DNA from: Myxococcales bacterium
GTDB taxonomy: Bacteria > Myxococcota_A > UBA9160 > SMWR01
Reading direction: 5' to 3'
DNA: 6,221 nucleotides
Assembly: GCA_022572485.1 (NCBI GenBank)
Contig: JACZVU010000158.1
Coordinates: forward strand, 1 to 6,221
Shown here: piece after piece, positions 1 through 5,462 of the stretch
Numbering within the stretch: position 1 is the stretch's first letter
Layout: every line of letters begins with the position of its first letter
Notes under the pieces: model-generated
Told to the model about the DNA's origin: nothing
Database searches by the model: none
The model's input: the letters and a program-made list of their open reading frames with translations, nothing else
Translations under genes and position numbers: made by a program

Positions 1-838
1 GGTCTTGGAGACGGCCCGGCGTGAAGCTCCGGTCGCCTTCCAGCTGTTCGGATCGGATCCCGAGATTCTCGGCGAGGCCTGCCGAATGCTCGCCGCCGAG
101 GGCGCAGCCTGGGTGGATCTGAATGTGGGCTGCCCGGTGAAGAAGTTCATCAAGAACCGGGCGGGTTCGTCGTTGTTGCGCGATCTGCCGCACGCGGGTC
201 GGATCGTCCGCGCCATGCGAAAGAATTTCTCGGGAACCCTCTCGGTCAAGATGCGGACCGGCTGGGACGCGGAGTCAATCGTCGCACCGGAATTTGCCCG
301 CATCGCGGTCGATGAGGGCGCCGAGTTGATTTCGGTTCACGGCCGCACCCGCGCCCAACAGTACACTGGGCGAGCGGATCGGAGCATCATCCGTCGCGTC
401 GTCGAGGCGGTACCCGAAGTGCCGGTCCTTGCCAATGGCGACATCGTCACGCCCGCCGATGTCTTCGAGATGCTCGCAGATACCGGTGCTGCGGGCGTGA
501 TGATTGGTCGAGGAGCAATGGGAAATCCGTGGATCTTCGAGCAGACGTTGTCGCTTGCAACAGGGGGGCGCGCGCGCGGACCGACTCGCGCCGAGAGGCT
601 TGCCACCATCGAGAAGCACGTCGGTTGGATGCAGCGTGTCTTCACGGATCCCGGGACGTTGGCGAGCAACCTAAAAAAATATCTTTCTGCGTATTCACGT
701 GGTTTGAGCGGAAGCGCGAAGTTTCGGAAGCAGACACTGGAATCGCAGGACCTCGACGAGATTCTTGAATTGACACGAAACTATTTCGCCGTGGTGAAGC
801 GCGCGCCCGCGCTGCGCGACGAGGAGCGAGCCGCCTGA
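1..838 (+). CDS. dusB: tRNA-dihydrouridine synthase, DusB type (5' partial)
   Basis: FMN-dependent enzyme that uses NADPH to reduce specific uridines in the D-loop of tRNA to dihydrouridine; cytoplasmic. The frame is open from base 2 to the TGA at 836-838, and the N-terminal FMN-barrel start lies outside the window, so the TTG at 5 is not a real start. Counting residues from that TTG, visible motifs are QLFGSDPE (13-20), [11 protein letters not shown] (38-48) with the catalytic Cys43 in the NxGCP signature, VKMRTGW (81-87), [12 protein letters not shown] (111-122) with the FMN-binding His/Arg, NGDI (144-147) and the phosphate-binding [11 protein letters not shown] (168-178). The helical tail (about 195-262, with [19 protein letters not shown]) is typical of the Dus tRNA-binding domain. 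The KKF after NVGCP and the fis gene immediately downstream favour DusB over DusA or DusC. An A7 run (673-679) stands out but the frame stays open across it. Confidence 0.95.
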   Translation, partial: VLETARREAPVAFQLFGSDPEILGEACRMLAAEGAAWVDLNVGCPVKKFIKNRAGSSLLRDLPHAGRIVRAMRKNFSGTLSVKMRTGWDAESIVAPEFARIAVDEGAELISVHGRTRAQQYTGRADRSIIRRVVEAVPEVPVLANGDIVTPADVFEMLADTGAAGVMIGRGAMGNPWIFEQTLSLATGGRARGPTRAERLATIEKHVGWMQRVFTDPGTLASNLKKYLSAYSRGLSGSAKFRKQTLESQDLDEILELTRNYFAVVKRAPALRDEERAA

Positions 839-839
839 A

Positions 840-1025
840 GTGGCGCGCGATCCGGAGCGCATGCTCGACGACATGTTCGAGCGTGTCGAACGACCATTGC
901 TGAAGGTCGCGCTTTCCCATACCGATGACAACCAGATTCCTGCTGCAGTCCTGCTCGGAATCAATCGAAATGTATTGCGCAAGGAGATCGCGGATCTCGA
1001 AATCGTGTTAGTGGATCGAAAATGA
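840..1025 (+). CDS. fis: Fis-family helix-turn-helix DNA-binding protein (short)
   Basis: Predicted DNA-binding protein of the Fis/HTH_8 family. The 61-residue product aligns through its length with the C-terminal half of E. coli Fis: helix B-like [15 protein letters not shown] (14-28), then the [22 protein letters not shown] (30-48). The GTG at 840 follows the dus TGA by one base, and the ATG at 861 (codon 8) is an alternative. Enterobacterial Fis is 98 residues; the N-terminal beta-hairpin arm that contacts DNA invertases is absent here. Known Fis contact positions N73, N84, R85, R89 and K90 are kept (N31, N42, R43, R47, K48), but T75, R76, T87 and K91 become I33, P34, V45 and E49, so DNA binding or specificity is probably altered (inference). 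It sits between dus and thiE in one apparent transcript and overlaps thiE by 4 bases. It could alternatively be a detached response-regulator-type HTH_8 domain, but the dusB neighbour argues for Fis. Confidence 0.85.
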   Translation: MARDPERMLDDMFERVERPLLKVALSHTDDNQIPAAVLLGINRNVLRKEIADLEIVLVDRK

Positions 1026-1663
1026 TTGCCTCGTTCCGCGGGTTGATGGTTCTCGCCGATGACGCGCCGAACTGGAAGATCGATCCGATCGATCAAGCGC
1101 GGGCCGCCTGCGAGGGCGGGGCTTCGGTCGTTCAGCTTCGCGCCAAGCGTGCCACCGACCAGGTGGCGCTCGAATGGGCCGAGGCGATTCGAGCGATCAC
1201 GCGAAAATTCGACGTCGGTTTTTTCGTGAATGATCGCTTCGATCTGGCGCTCGCCGCAGACGCAGATGGTGTTCATCTCGGCCAGGATGATATTTCCCCA
1301 TCGAGGATTCCGATGGCTGCGCGATCGCGATTGATGGTCGGGCGATCCACGCACTCTCTCGAGCAAGCCCGTGAGGCCTGTGAGGAGTCGATCGACTACA
1401 TCGCATTCGGGCCGATCTTCGCGACGGGATCCAAGGGTTCTCCCCGTAACCCCCAAGGTGTCGAACGACTCGCAGAGGTGGTGCGTGCCGTACAGCCGCA
1501 GCCGGTCATCGCGATTGGCGGAATCGACCTCGGAAATGTCGCTCGGGTAGCCGAGGCAGGTGTCGCGGGCATCGCGGTGATCTCCGTGATTGCCGATGCC
1601 ACCGATCCCCGCCGCGTTGCTCGTGCACTCACCGAGATCCTGCGCGAACGCGGAGGCGCGTAG
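1022..1663 (+). CDS. thiE: thiamine-phosphate synthase ThiE
   Basis: Couples HMP-pyrophosphate with thiazole phosphate to make thiamine monophosphate, the joining step of vitamin B1 synthesis; cytoplasmic TIM barrel. The 213 residues match the usual length of about 210. Motifs: VVQLRAK (36-42), [20 protein letters not shown] (68-87) followed by QDD, STHS (109-112), [14 protein letters not shown] (125-138) forming the pyrophosphate-binding loop, VIAIGGI (162-168) and AVISVI (185-190) near the C-terminus. The TGSK loop is a variant of the more common TPTK. The ATG at 1022 overlaps the fis TGA (ATGA), which indicates translational coupling and explains the absence of a free-standing ribosome site. 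No other thi gene and no TPP riboswitch is visible; the operon promoter must lie upstream of the window. Stop is TAG at 1661-1663. Confidence 0.97.
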   Translation: MIASFRGLMVLADDAPNWKIDPIDQARAACEGGASVVQLRAKRATDQVALEWAEAIRAITRKFDVGFFVNDRFDLALAADADGVHLGQDDISPSRIPMAARSRLMVGRSTHSLEQAREACEESIDYIAFGPIFATGSKGSPRNPQGVERLAEVVRAVQPQPVIAIGGIDLGNVARVAEAGVAGIAVISVIADATDPRRVARALTEILRERGGA

Positions 1664-1937
1664 GTGCTCGTCGAACGAGCGACTTCCGCACTCGGGCTGG
1701 TTGCGTGGGTCGCGATCGCCCCCTACGCGCTCTGTGCGTTTTGCGAATGTACGCTTCGCTGGCCACCGATGTTGAGGAAAATCGCTGGCCTCGCGCCGAG
1801 CCGCCGGCAGGCCCGAACTGGCATCGCTCGAAGCCCGTTTCATCGCGCCTGGTTCTCCTGGCGACCTTCATGGCCGGTTGCGTGGCGGCCTTCTGGCCTG
1901 GCATCCTTGCCTCGAATTGCCCACGCGGGCGGCTTCC
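1664..1937 (+). other. unassigned stretch after thiE, possibly a decayed membrane-protein gene
   Basis: Two overlapping open frames have plausible codon use but no family I recognise. One begins with GTG directly after the thiE stop (1664) and starts with a hydrophobic segment (SALGLVAWVAIAPYALCAF, residues 8-26), then becomes Arg/Pro/Trp-rich and unconvincing up to its stop at 1967-1969. The other, with an ATG at 1748 and a stop at 1951-1953, reads MYASLATDVEENRWP and then a membrane-like RLVLLATFMAGCVAAFWPG. A single frameshift around 1745 would join them into one small protein with two hydrophobic spans, cut off where the transposase remnant begins. That reconstruction is inference, and both frames may be chance in GC-rich DNA. 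No convincing ribosome site is seen for either. Confidence 0.25.
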
Positions 1938-2081
1938 TTGCGTCCCTGGGTGAAGCACTACAATCATGAGCGACCCCACCGAGAGATCGGAAAGAAACCT
2001 CCGATGGCTCGGCTCAGAAAAGCGCGTCAACAATCTTTTTGGGTCCCACACCTAGGCCTGGAATTTTCAGTCCAAGATTGA
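1938..2081 (+). pseudogene. IS481-like transposase, C-terminal remnant
   Basis: The last 47 codons of a DDE-type transposase. The translated tail reads LRPWVKHYNHERPHREIG followed by KKPPMARL. The W..HYNHERPH block is the conserved end of the rve integrase core in IS3/IS481-type transposases, and the GKKPPMARL stretch resembles the GGKPPISRL-type tail of IS481. The catalytic DDE residues and the N-terminal HTH, which need several hundred more bases upstream, are absent: thiE ends only 275 bases before. The frame upstream of 1938 does not resemble a transposase, so this is a truncated fragment and not an active element. No terminal inverted repeats or target duplication could be assigned. Stop is TGA at 2079-2081. 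Family placement at IS481 level is moderate; transposase identity is fairly secure. Confidence 0.7.
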
Positions 2082-2179
2082 TAAAGACTGGATGAGCGAA
2101 GCGGTCGGAGTTTGTTGAGTTCCCGGGCTTGGCCGATCGAGGAGGCCCGATCCGAGCAGCGGTAGAATGTCGTGTTTTG

Positions 2180-2271
2180 GGACCTGGGATTCGGGATCTA
2201 GGATCTAGGATCTAGGGTTTGGGACCTGAAATTGCGGGATCGGGGACCTGAAATTGCGATGGAGGGGGACC
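2180..2271 (+). repeat. degenerate G-rich heptanucleotide repeat array
   Basis: A run of 7-base units that mostly begin with GG. In order: GGACCTG, GGATTCG, three perfect GGATCTA copies (2194-2214), GGGTTTG, GGACCTG, AAATTGC, GGGATCG, then one extra G (2243), GGACCTG, AAATTGC, GATGGAG and GGGGACC. The register holds for about 90 bases with one 1-base slip. It resembles the short heptanucleotide tandem repeats (STRR type) found between genes in some bacteria; that comparison is by form only. It ends 1 base before the start codon of the small lipoprotein gene at 2273, so it would form most of that gene's upstream region. Confidence 0.75.
2221..2258 (+). repeat. 16-bp direct repeat, period 22
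   Basis: GGGACCTGAAATTGCG occurs twice without mismatch, at 2221-2236 and 2243-2258. A partial third GGGACC lies at 2266-2271, about one period further on. It is a higher-order repeat built from the heptad units, consistent with recent local duplication. Confidence 0.85.
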
Positions 2272-2272
2272 G

Positions 2273-2407
2273 GTGCGTTGTAGATCGTCGATTTTGGATT
2301 GGGTTCTCGTTGCGCTGGCTGTGGCGGGGTTCGCGGGTGCGCTGCTGACGGGTTGCGAGCGTACCATCAGCGATGACGCGAGTTGGTTCCCCGAATCGGT
2401 TCAGTAA
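2273..2407 (+). CDS. tiny predicted lipoprotein (44 aa)
   Basis: A complete small reading frame from GTG (2273) to TAA (2405-2407). The product has a basic N-terminus (MRCRSS), a hydrophobic core (about residues 10-25) and a lipobox LLTGC with the modified Cys at residue 28. The mature part would be only 17 residues, CERTISDDASWFPESVQ, acidic and without a retention signal I can interpret. The purine-rich GGAGGGGG at 2261-2268 ends 4 bases before the GTG and is a good ribosome site, which supports this start; it is also part of the repeat array. Function is unknown. The size and form recall entericidin-like or other very small cell-envelope lipoproteins, but there is no clear sequence match. 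The frame at 2540 downstream has the same layout. Confidence 0.6.
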   Translation: MRCRSSILDWVLVALAVAGFAGALLTGCERTISDDASWFPESVQ

Positions 2408-2423
2408 CCGGATTTCGGTATCT

Positions 2424-2441
2424 ACGTTACCCGGGTAGCGT
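2424..2441. repeat. 18-bp near-perfect palindrome after the small lipoprotein gene
   Basis: ACGTTACCC followed directly by GGGTAGCGT: complementary arms with one mismatch (a G-U pair in RNA), centred on CCCGGG. It begins 16 bases after the stop of the lipoprotein frame. There is no T-run behind it, so an intrinsic terminator is not supported; a protein-binding palindrome is possible, or chance. Confidence 0.3.
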
Positions 2442-2480
2442 GCGGTGATTCGCCAATGGATCCGCAGCTCCCGCGTCTCG

Positions 2481-2509
2481 TTGAATTTGAAGACAGTGGG
2501 CCATTAAAT
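2481..2509 (+). promoter_or_regulatory. possible sigma70-type promoter for the broken lipoprotein frame
   Basis: TTGAAT (2481-2486) and TTAAAT (2504-2509) are separated by 17 bases and each matches 4 of 6 consensus positions. The AT-rich stretch stands out from its surroundings and lies 31 bases upstream of the ATG at 2540. Transcription would start about 2516. Prediction from pattern only. Confidence 0.35.
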
Positions 2510-2539
2510 CGCAAGCAAAACATAAATGGGAGATATCGG

Positions 2540-2659
2540 ATGCGCCTAATGGGATCGAGATGATTTTGTGTTCTGACCGCTGTCTTTGCGCTTCTGGCGG
2601 CGGGATCTGTGCTGTCGGGTTGCGACGATGGCCGTCCCAGAGACATCCAGAGCGAGTAG
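2540..2659 (+). pseudogene. tiny lipoprotein gene interrupted by an in-frame TGA
   Basis: Reading from ATG 2540 gives MRLMGSR, a TGA at codon 8 (2561-2563), then FCVLTAVFALLAAGSVLSGC and DDGRPRDIQSE to the TAG at 2657-2659. Ignoring the TGA, this is a typical lipoprotein signal: basic N-terminus, hydrophobic core, lipobox LSGC with Cys at codon 28, and an 11-residue polar tail after it. GGGAG at 2528-2532 is a ribosome site 7 bases before the ATG. The Cys falls at the same codon as in the gene at 2273, suggesting two related small lipoproteins. Restart inside the frame is unlikely: the only candidate early enough is a CTG (2573), and a signal begun there would lack the positive N-terminus. 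It may be a true pseudogene or a sequencing error. Confidence 0.5.
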
Positions 2660-3046
2660 TGATACCTGTGTAAATAAAGCCCTACTTGAGACGTAATGGA
2701 AGCCGGACTGTGTCTCAGGAAGGGCCAGAGAAGATTGGGCTTGCGCTGGAGCGATCGCGTGTGGCGACGAGCAATCGTCGCGAATGGCTCGAGATCGAAG
2801 AACGCCAGTATTCGCCCAGCGGGTTGAGCTTCGGGTAGCTCCAGACGTACTCGGTTGAGCGCAGGTGAGTCGATCTCCTGGCGCTGATGTGGACTCTTGG
2901 GCGCAGCTAGTGAGTCCCGCAGAATACCGTGCACCGGTTCCCGACGAAGATTGGTGTAACCCGATTCCGCGATCCTCTCTAGGCGCGTTTCTGCCTCGCG
3001 CTGAAGAAGTGGATCCTTTTTCGAACCATCTAGAATTACACCGAAG
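2660..3046. other. gene-poor stretch, no convincing gene
   Basis: No recognisable gene on either strand. On + there is a 40-50-codon open frame around 2680-2841 (ending with REWLEIEERQYSPSGLSFG) without a ribosome site or known family. On - a frame stays open from 3090 down to 2422, but its first ATG/GTG/TTG/CTG codon is the GTG at 2934 and it runs antisense across the broken lipoprotein frame; its product is unfamiliar. Several stop codons and mixed codon use suggest decayed or intergenic DNA. Confidence 0.4.
2764..2781. other. hairpin with 7-bp stem and GCAA tetraloop
   Basis: GCGACGA, loop GCAA, TCGTCGC: a perfect 7-bp stem closed on the + strand by a GNRA-type tetraloop. It lies in the gene-poor stretch and has no T-run behind it, so it does not look like a standard terminator. 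It could belong to an undescribed small RNA or be chance. Confidence 0.35.
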
Positions 3047-3202
3047 TCAGATCCTTCCTGAATCCTTCGGATCTTTCTCGCCCCGCCCCATCAGTTTTCG
3101 GCGCTGGCTGTGAATCCAGAGCACGTAGGCGCCGAGCGATCCGATGACGATTCCGTAGGCGGCGATCACGTAGCCCAATACAATCTCCCGTCTTCCCAAC
3201 AT
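3047..3202 (-). CDS. ccmD: CcmD-like small single-span membrane protein
   Basis: A 51-residue minus-strand frame, ATG at 3202-3200 to TGA at 3049-3047. It reads MLGRREIVLGYVIAAYGIVI, then GSLGAYVLWIHSQRRKL and a polar tail ending GEKDPKDSGRI. The YVIAAYG...(hydrophobic)...W..(basic cluster) pattern is that of CcmD, the small inner-membrane component that helps release heme-loaded CcmE from the CcmABC exporter in cytochrome c maturation. Size (50-60 residues), one membrane span (about 8-34) and the basic cytoplasmic end fit. An in-frame ATG at 3226 would add 8 residues (MGWTRVLI) and neither start has a clear ribosome site. No ccmC, ccmE or other cytochrome maturation gene is visible beside it, so it is either an orphan, a relic, or an unrelated small membrane protein. 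Confidence 0.55.
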   Translation of the reverse strand: MLGRREIVLGYVIAAYGIVIGSLGAYVLWIHSQRRKLMGRGEKDPKDSGRI

Positions 3203-3209
3203 GATCAAT

Positions 3210-3249
3210 ACGCGAGTCCAGCCCATGATACGCGAGCCCAGCCAATGGG
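3210..3249. repeat. 20-bp imperfect tandem repeat
   Basis: Two adjacent 20-base copies (3210-3229 and 3230-3249) share ACGCGAG(T/C)CCAGCC(C/A)ATG and match at 16 of 20 positions. They lie just upstream of the CcmD-like gene on its strand, and the first copy contains that gene's alternative ATG (3226). Probably a local duplication. Confidence 0.7.
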
Positions 3250-3448
3250 TGGATTCGAGTTGCTACCAAGCCGACGCCAAGCACGACCCGAGCGACCCCT
3301 GAACGTGGGCTCGCGCGATGCGTAATTGTGAGCAGCTGGCGCCGATTGCGCAACTTCGCGCGGCGGGCTCGCTGCGCGAGGCTCCGAGGCCTACATTTCG
3401 TCGCTCGCAGCGACACCCTTCGCTCGTCAGCGCGCAGGAGAATTCGCC
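3250..3448. other. intergenic region upstream of acetoacetyl-CoA synthetase
   Basis: No supported gene. The open frames here lack ribosome sites and family resemblance. The stretch 3345-3385 is rich in short GC self-complementary runs (for example CTCGCTGCGCGAG). No good -35/-10 pair is seen. The only clear signal is AGGAG at 3436-3440, the ribosome site of the gene starting at 3449. Confidence 0.5.
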
Positions 3449-5398
3449 ATGAAGCCGATCTGGCAGCCCAGCCGGCAGCGGGTCGAAGCGGCCAACCTCA
3501 CTGCGTTCATCCGTGTGGTAGAAGAGGAATGGCGGATTCCAATCGGCGACTATCCGACCCTCTATCGCTGGTCCATCGAAGAACCCGAGCAATTCTGGAC
3601 ATCGCTGTGGTCGTTCGTCGGGGTTTCCTGTCAGGAAAGGGGCGATTGCGTGCTGCGGGACGGCGGCCGGATGCCCGGCGCCCGCTGGTTTCCCGATGCG
3701 CGCCTCAATTTCGCCGAAAATCTGCTGCGCAGACGCGATAACACCCCGGCGCTGATCTTTCGCGGCGAGGATTGCGTCGCCCGATCGCTCTCTTTTGCAG
3801 AACTCTACAGCGCTGTCTCGCGGCTGCGGCGGCAACTTCGGGCATGGGGGGTGCAGGCTGGGGATCGCGTCGTCGGGTATCTACCCAATATGCCCGAGGC
3901 CGTCGTTGCGATGTTGTCGACGACCAGCCTCGGAGCGATCTGGTCGTCGTGCTCGCCGGATTTCGGCGTACAGGGCGCGGTGGATCGCTTTGGTCAGATC
4001 GAGCCGGTGGTTCTGTTTGCCGCTGATGGCTATCGCTACGGTGGCCGGTGGTGGGATTCGACGGAGCGCGTCGAAGAGATTCGCGAGCAGATTCCTTCAC
4101 TGCGGAAGGTCGTGATCGCATCCTACAGCGGGTCGGACGCGCCGGCCGAAAGCATGTCGAACGCGGTTCGCTACTCCGACGCGCTCGATGCCTTTGACTC
4201 CGAGGTGATCGACTTCGAAGCCTTCCCGTTCGATCATCCCCTCACCATCCTCTATTCCTCCGGAACGACCGGGGTTCCGAAATGCATCGTTCACGGCGCT
4301 GGAGGAATCCTGCTCCAGCATCTGAAGGAGCACCGGCTGCACGTCGACCTCAAGCCGGGCGATCGATTTTTCTACTTTACGACTTGTGGTTGGATGATGT
4401 GGAACTGGATGGTGTCGGGCCTCGCGTCGGAGACGACCCTGTTGCTCTACGACGGATCGCCTTTTCATCCCGATGGCAACGCGCTGTTTGATTTTGCCGA
4501 GAAGGAGCGGATGAAGGTCTTTGGAACCTCTGCGAGATTCATCGACGCACTCGCCAAGGCAGAACTCGAGCCAGCCCGCACGCACGACTTGTCGAGCTTG
4601 GAAACGATGTTGTCAACGGGATCTCCGTTGGCAGCCGAGAGTTACGATTACGTCTACTCGAATATCAAGCGCGATCTCTGCCTCTCGTCAATTTCAGGTG
4701 GCACGGACATCGTTTCTTGCTTCGTGGGTGGCAATCCGATCGGAGCGGTTTGGCGCGGTGAGATCCAGGTGCGCTGTCTTGGGGTGAAGGTCGAGATCTA
4801 CGATGATGCCGGGCAATCTGTCCGCGGCGAGAAGGGAGAGCTCGTCTGCAGCGCGCCGATTCCATCGATGCCGATCGGTTTTTGGAATGATCCAGACGAT
4901 GAATCCTACCACGCGGCATACTTCGAAAAGTTTCCCGGTGTGTGGTGTCAGGGGGATTTTGCGGAACTCAATGAGCGCGGAGGGGTCATTCTCTATGGGC
5001 GATCCGATGCGGTCTTGAATCCCGGTGGCGTACGAATCGGAACTGCCGAGATCTACCGACAGGTCGAGCAGATTGACGAAGTCCTCGAAAGTCTCGTGAT
5101 CGGTCAGGATTGGCAAGGGGATGTGCGCGTGGTTCTTTTCGTCCGGCTTCGCGGCGGCATCGAACTCGATGAGAAGCTGGTCGAGCGGATCCAGACGCGA
5201 ATCCGCGAGCAAGCGAGCCCGCGGCACGTTCCGGCGCGTGTGGTCCAGGTGTCGGATATTCCGAGAACCCGCAGTGGAAAAATCATGGAGCTGGCGGTTC
5301 GCGACGTCGTCCACGGGCGCGCGGTCGACAACCGCGAAGCGCTCGCCAACCCCGAAGCGCTCGATCTCTTCGCCTCGCTCCCGGAGCTCGAAAGCTAG
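3449..5398 (+). CDS. acetoacetyl-CoA synthetase (acetoacetate-CoA ligase)
   Basis: Activates acetoacetate to acetoacetyl-CoA with ATP and CoA, forming AMP and PPi; cytoplasmic, used in ketone-body, polyhydroxybutyrate and leucine-carbon metabolism. The 649 residues are full length for the family. Order: ACS-type N-terminal domain (about 35-95, with [14 protein letters not shown] at 80-93); adenylation core with the P-loop [12 protein letters not shown] (267-278), [11 protein letters not shown] (311-321), A5 motif SGGTD (416-420), GDFAEL (502-507) and hinge region [20 protein letters not shown] (517-536); C-terminal domain with PRTRSGK (605-611), where Lys611 is the adenylation lysine. CGWMMWNWM and [14 protein letters not shown] are characteristic of acetoacetyl-CoA rather than acetyl-CoA synthetases. 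AGGAG at 3436-3440, 8 bases before the ATG, fixes the start. No thiolase, dehydrogenase or other ketone-body gene is adjacent in this window. Confidence 0.95.
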   Translation: MKPIWQPSRQRVEAANLTAFIRVVEEEWRIPIGDYPTLYRWSIEEPEQFWTSLWSFVGVSCQERGDCVLRDGGRMPGARWFPDARLNFAENLLRRRDNTPALIFRGEDCVARSLSFAELYSAVSRLRRQLRAWGVQAGDRVVGYLPNMPEAVVAMLSTTSLGAIWSSCSPDFGVQGAVDRFGQIEPVVLFAADGYRYGGRWWDSTERVEEIREQIPSLRKVVIASYSGSDAPAESMSNAVRYSDALDAFDSEVIDFEAFPFDHPLTILYSSGTTGVPKCIVHGAGGILLQHLKEHRLHVDLKPGDRFFYFTTCGWMMWNWMVSGLASETTLLLYDGSPFHPDGNALFDFAEKERMKVFGTSARFIDALAKAELEPARTHDLSSLETMLSTGSPLAAESYDYVYSNIKRDLCLSSISGGTDIVSCFVGGNPIGAVWRGEIQVRCLGVKVEIYDDAGQSVRGEKGELVCSAPIPSMPIGFWNDPDDESYHAAYFEKFPGVWCQGDFAELNERGGVILYGRSDAVLNPGGVRIGTAEIYRQVEQIDEVLESLVIGQDWQGDVRVVLFVRLRGGIELDEKLVERIQTRIREQASPRHVPARVVQVSDIPRTRSGKIMELAVRDVVHGRAVDNREALANPEALDLFASLPELES

Positions 5399-5462
5399 AG
5401 TACAATTTCCGCATGGGTGAATAGAAGAGAGGTGTGGTCGGCCGCAAGCGCGAGGAGGCCCG

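Noticed and set aside
673..679. A7 run in dus as a programmed frameshift site
   Set aside because: The zero frame continues with normal Dus motifs to the stop, and the alternative frames give no meaningful product.
695..1843. 382-codon minus-strand open frame across dus, fis and thiE
   Set aside because: It lies opposite three well-supported genes, is Arg/Ser/Asp-rich with no family resemblance, and is the expected mirror of GC-rich codons.
2180..2271. CRISPR-like repeat array
   Set aside because: Units are 7 bases and contiguous, with no unique spacers and no cas genes.
1664..2272. TPP riboswitch or other thiamine regulatory RNA near thiE
   Set aside because: No conserved THI-box core (such as CUGAGA) was seen, and the region lies downstream of thiE rather than upstream.
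2561..2563. TGA read as selenocysteine
   Set aside because: It would fall inside a signal peptide that is removed, and no SECIS-like hairpin follows directly.
5399..5462. Terminator or promoter between the synthetase and the TPR-like gene
   Set aside because: A TACAAT at 5401-5406 resembles a -10 box but no -35 sits at the right distance, and there is no stem with a T-run.
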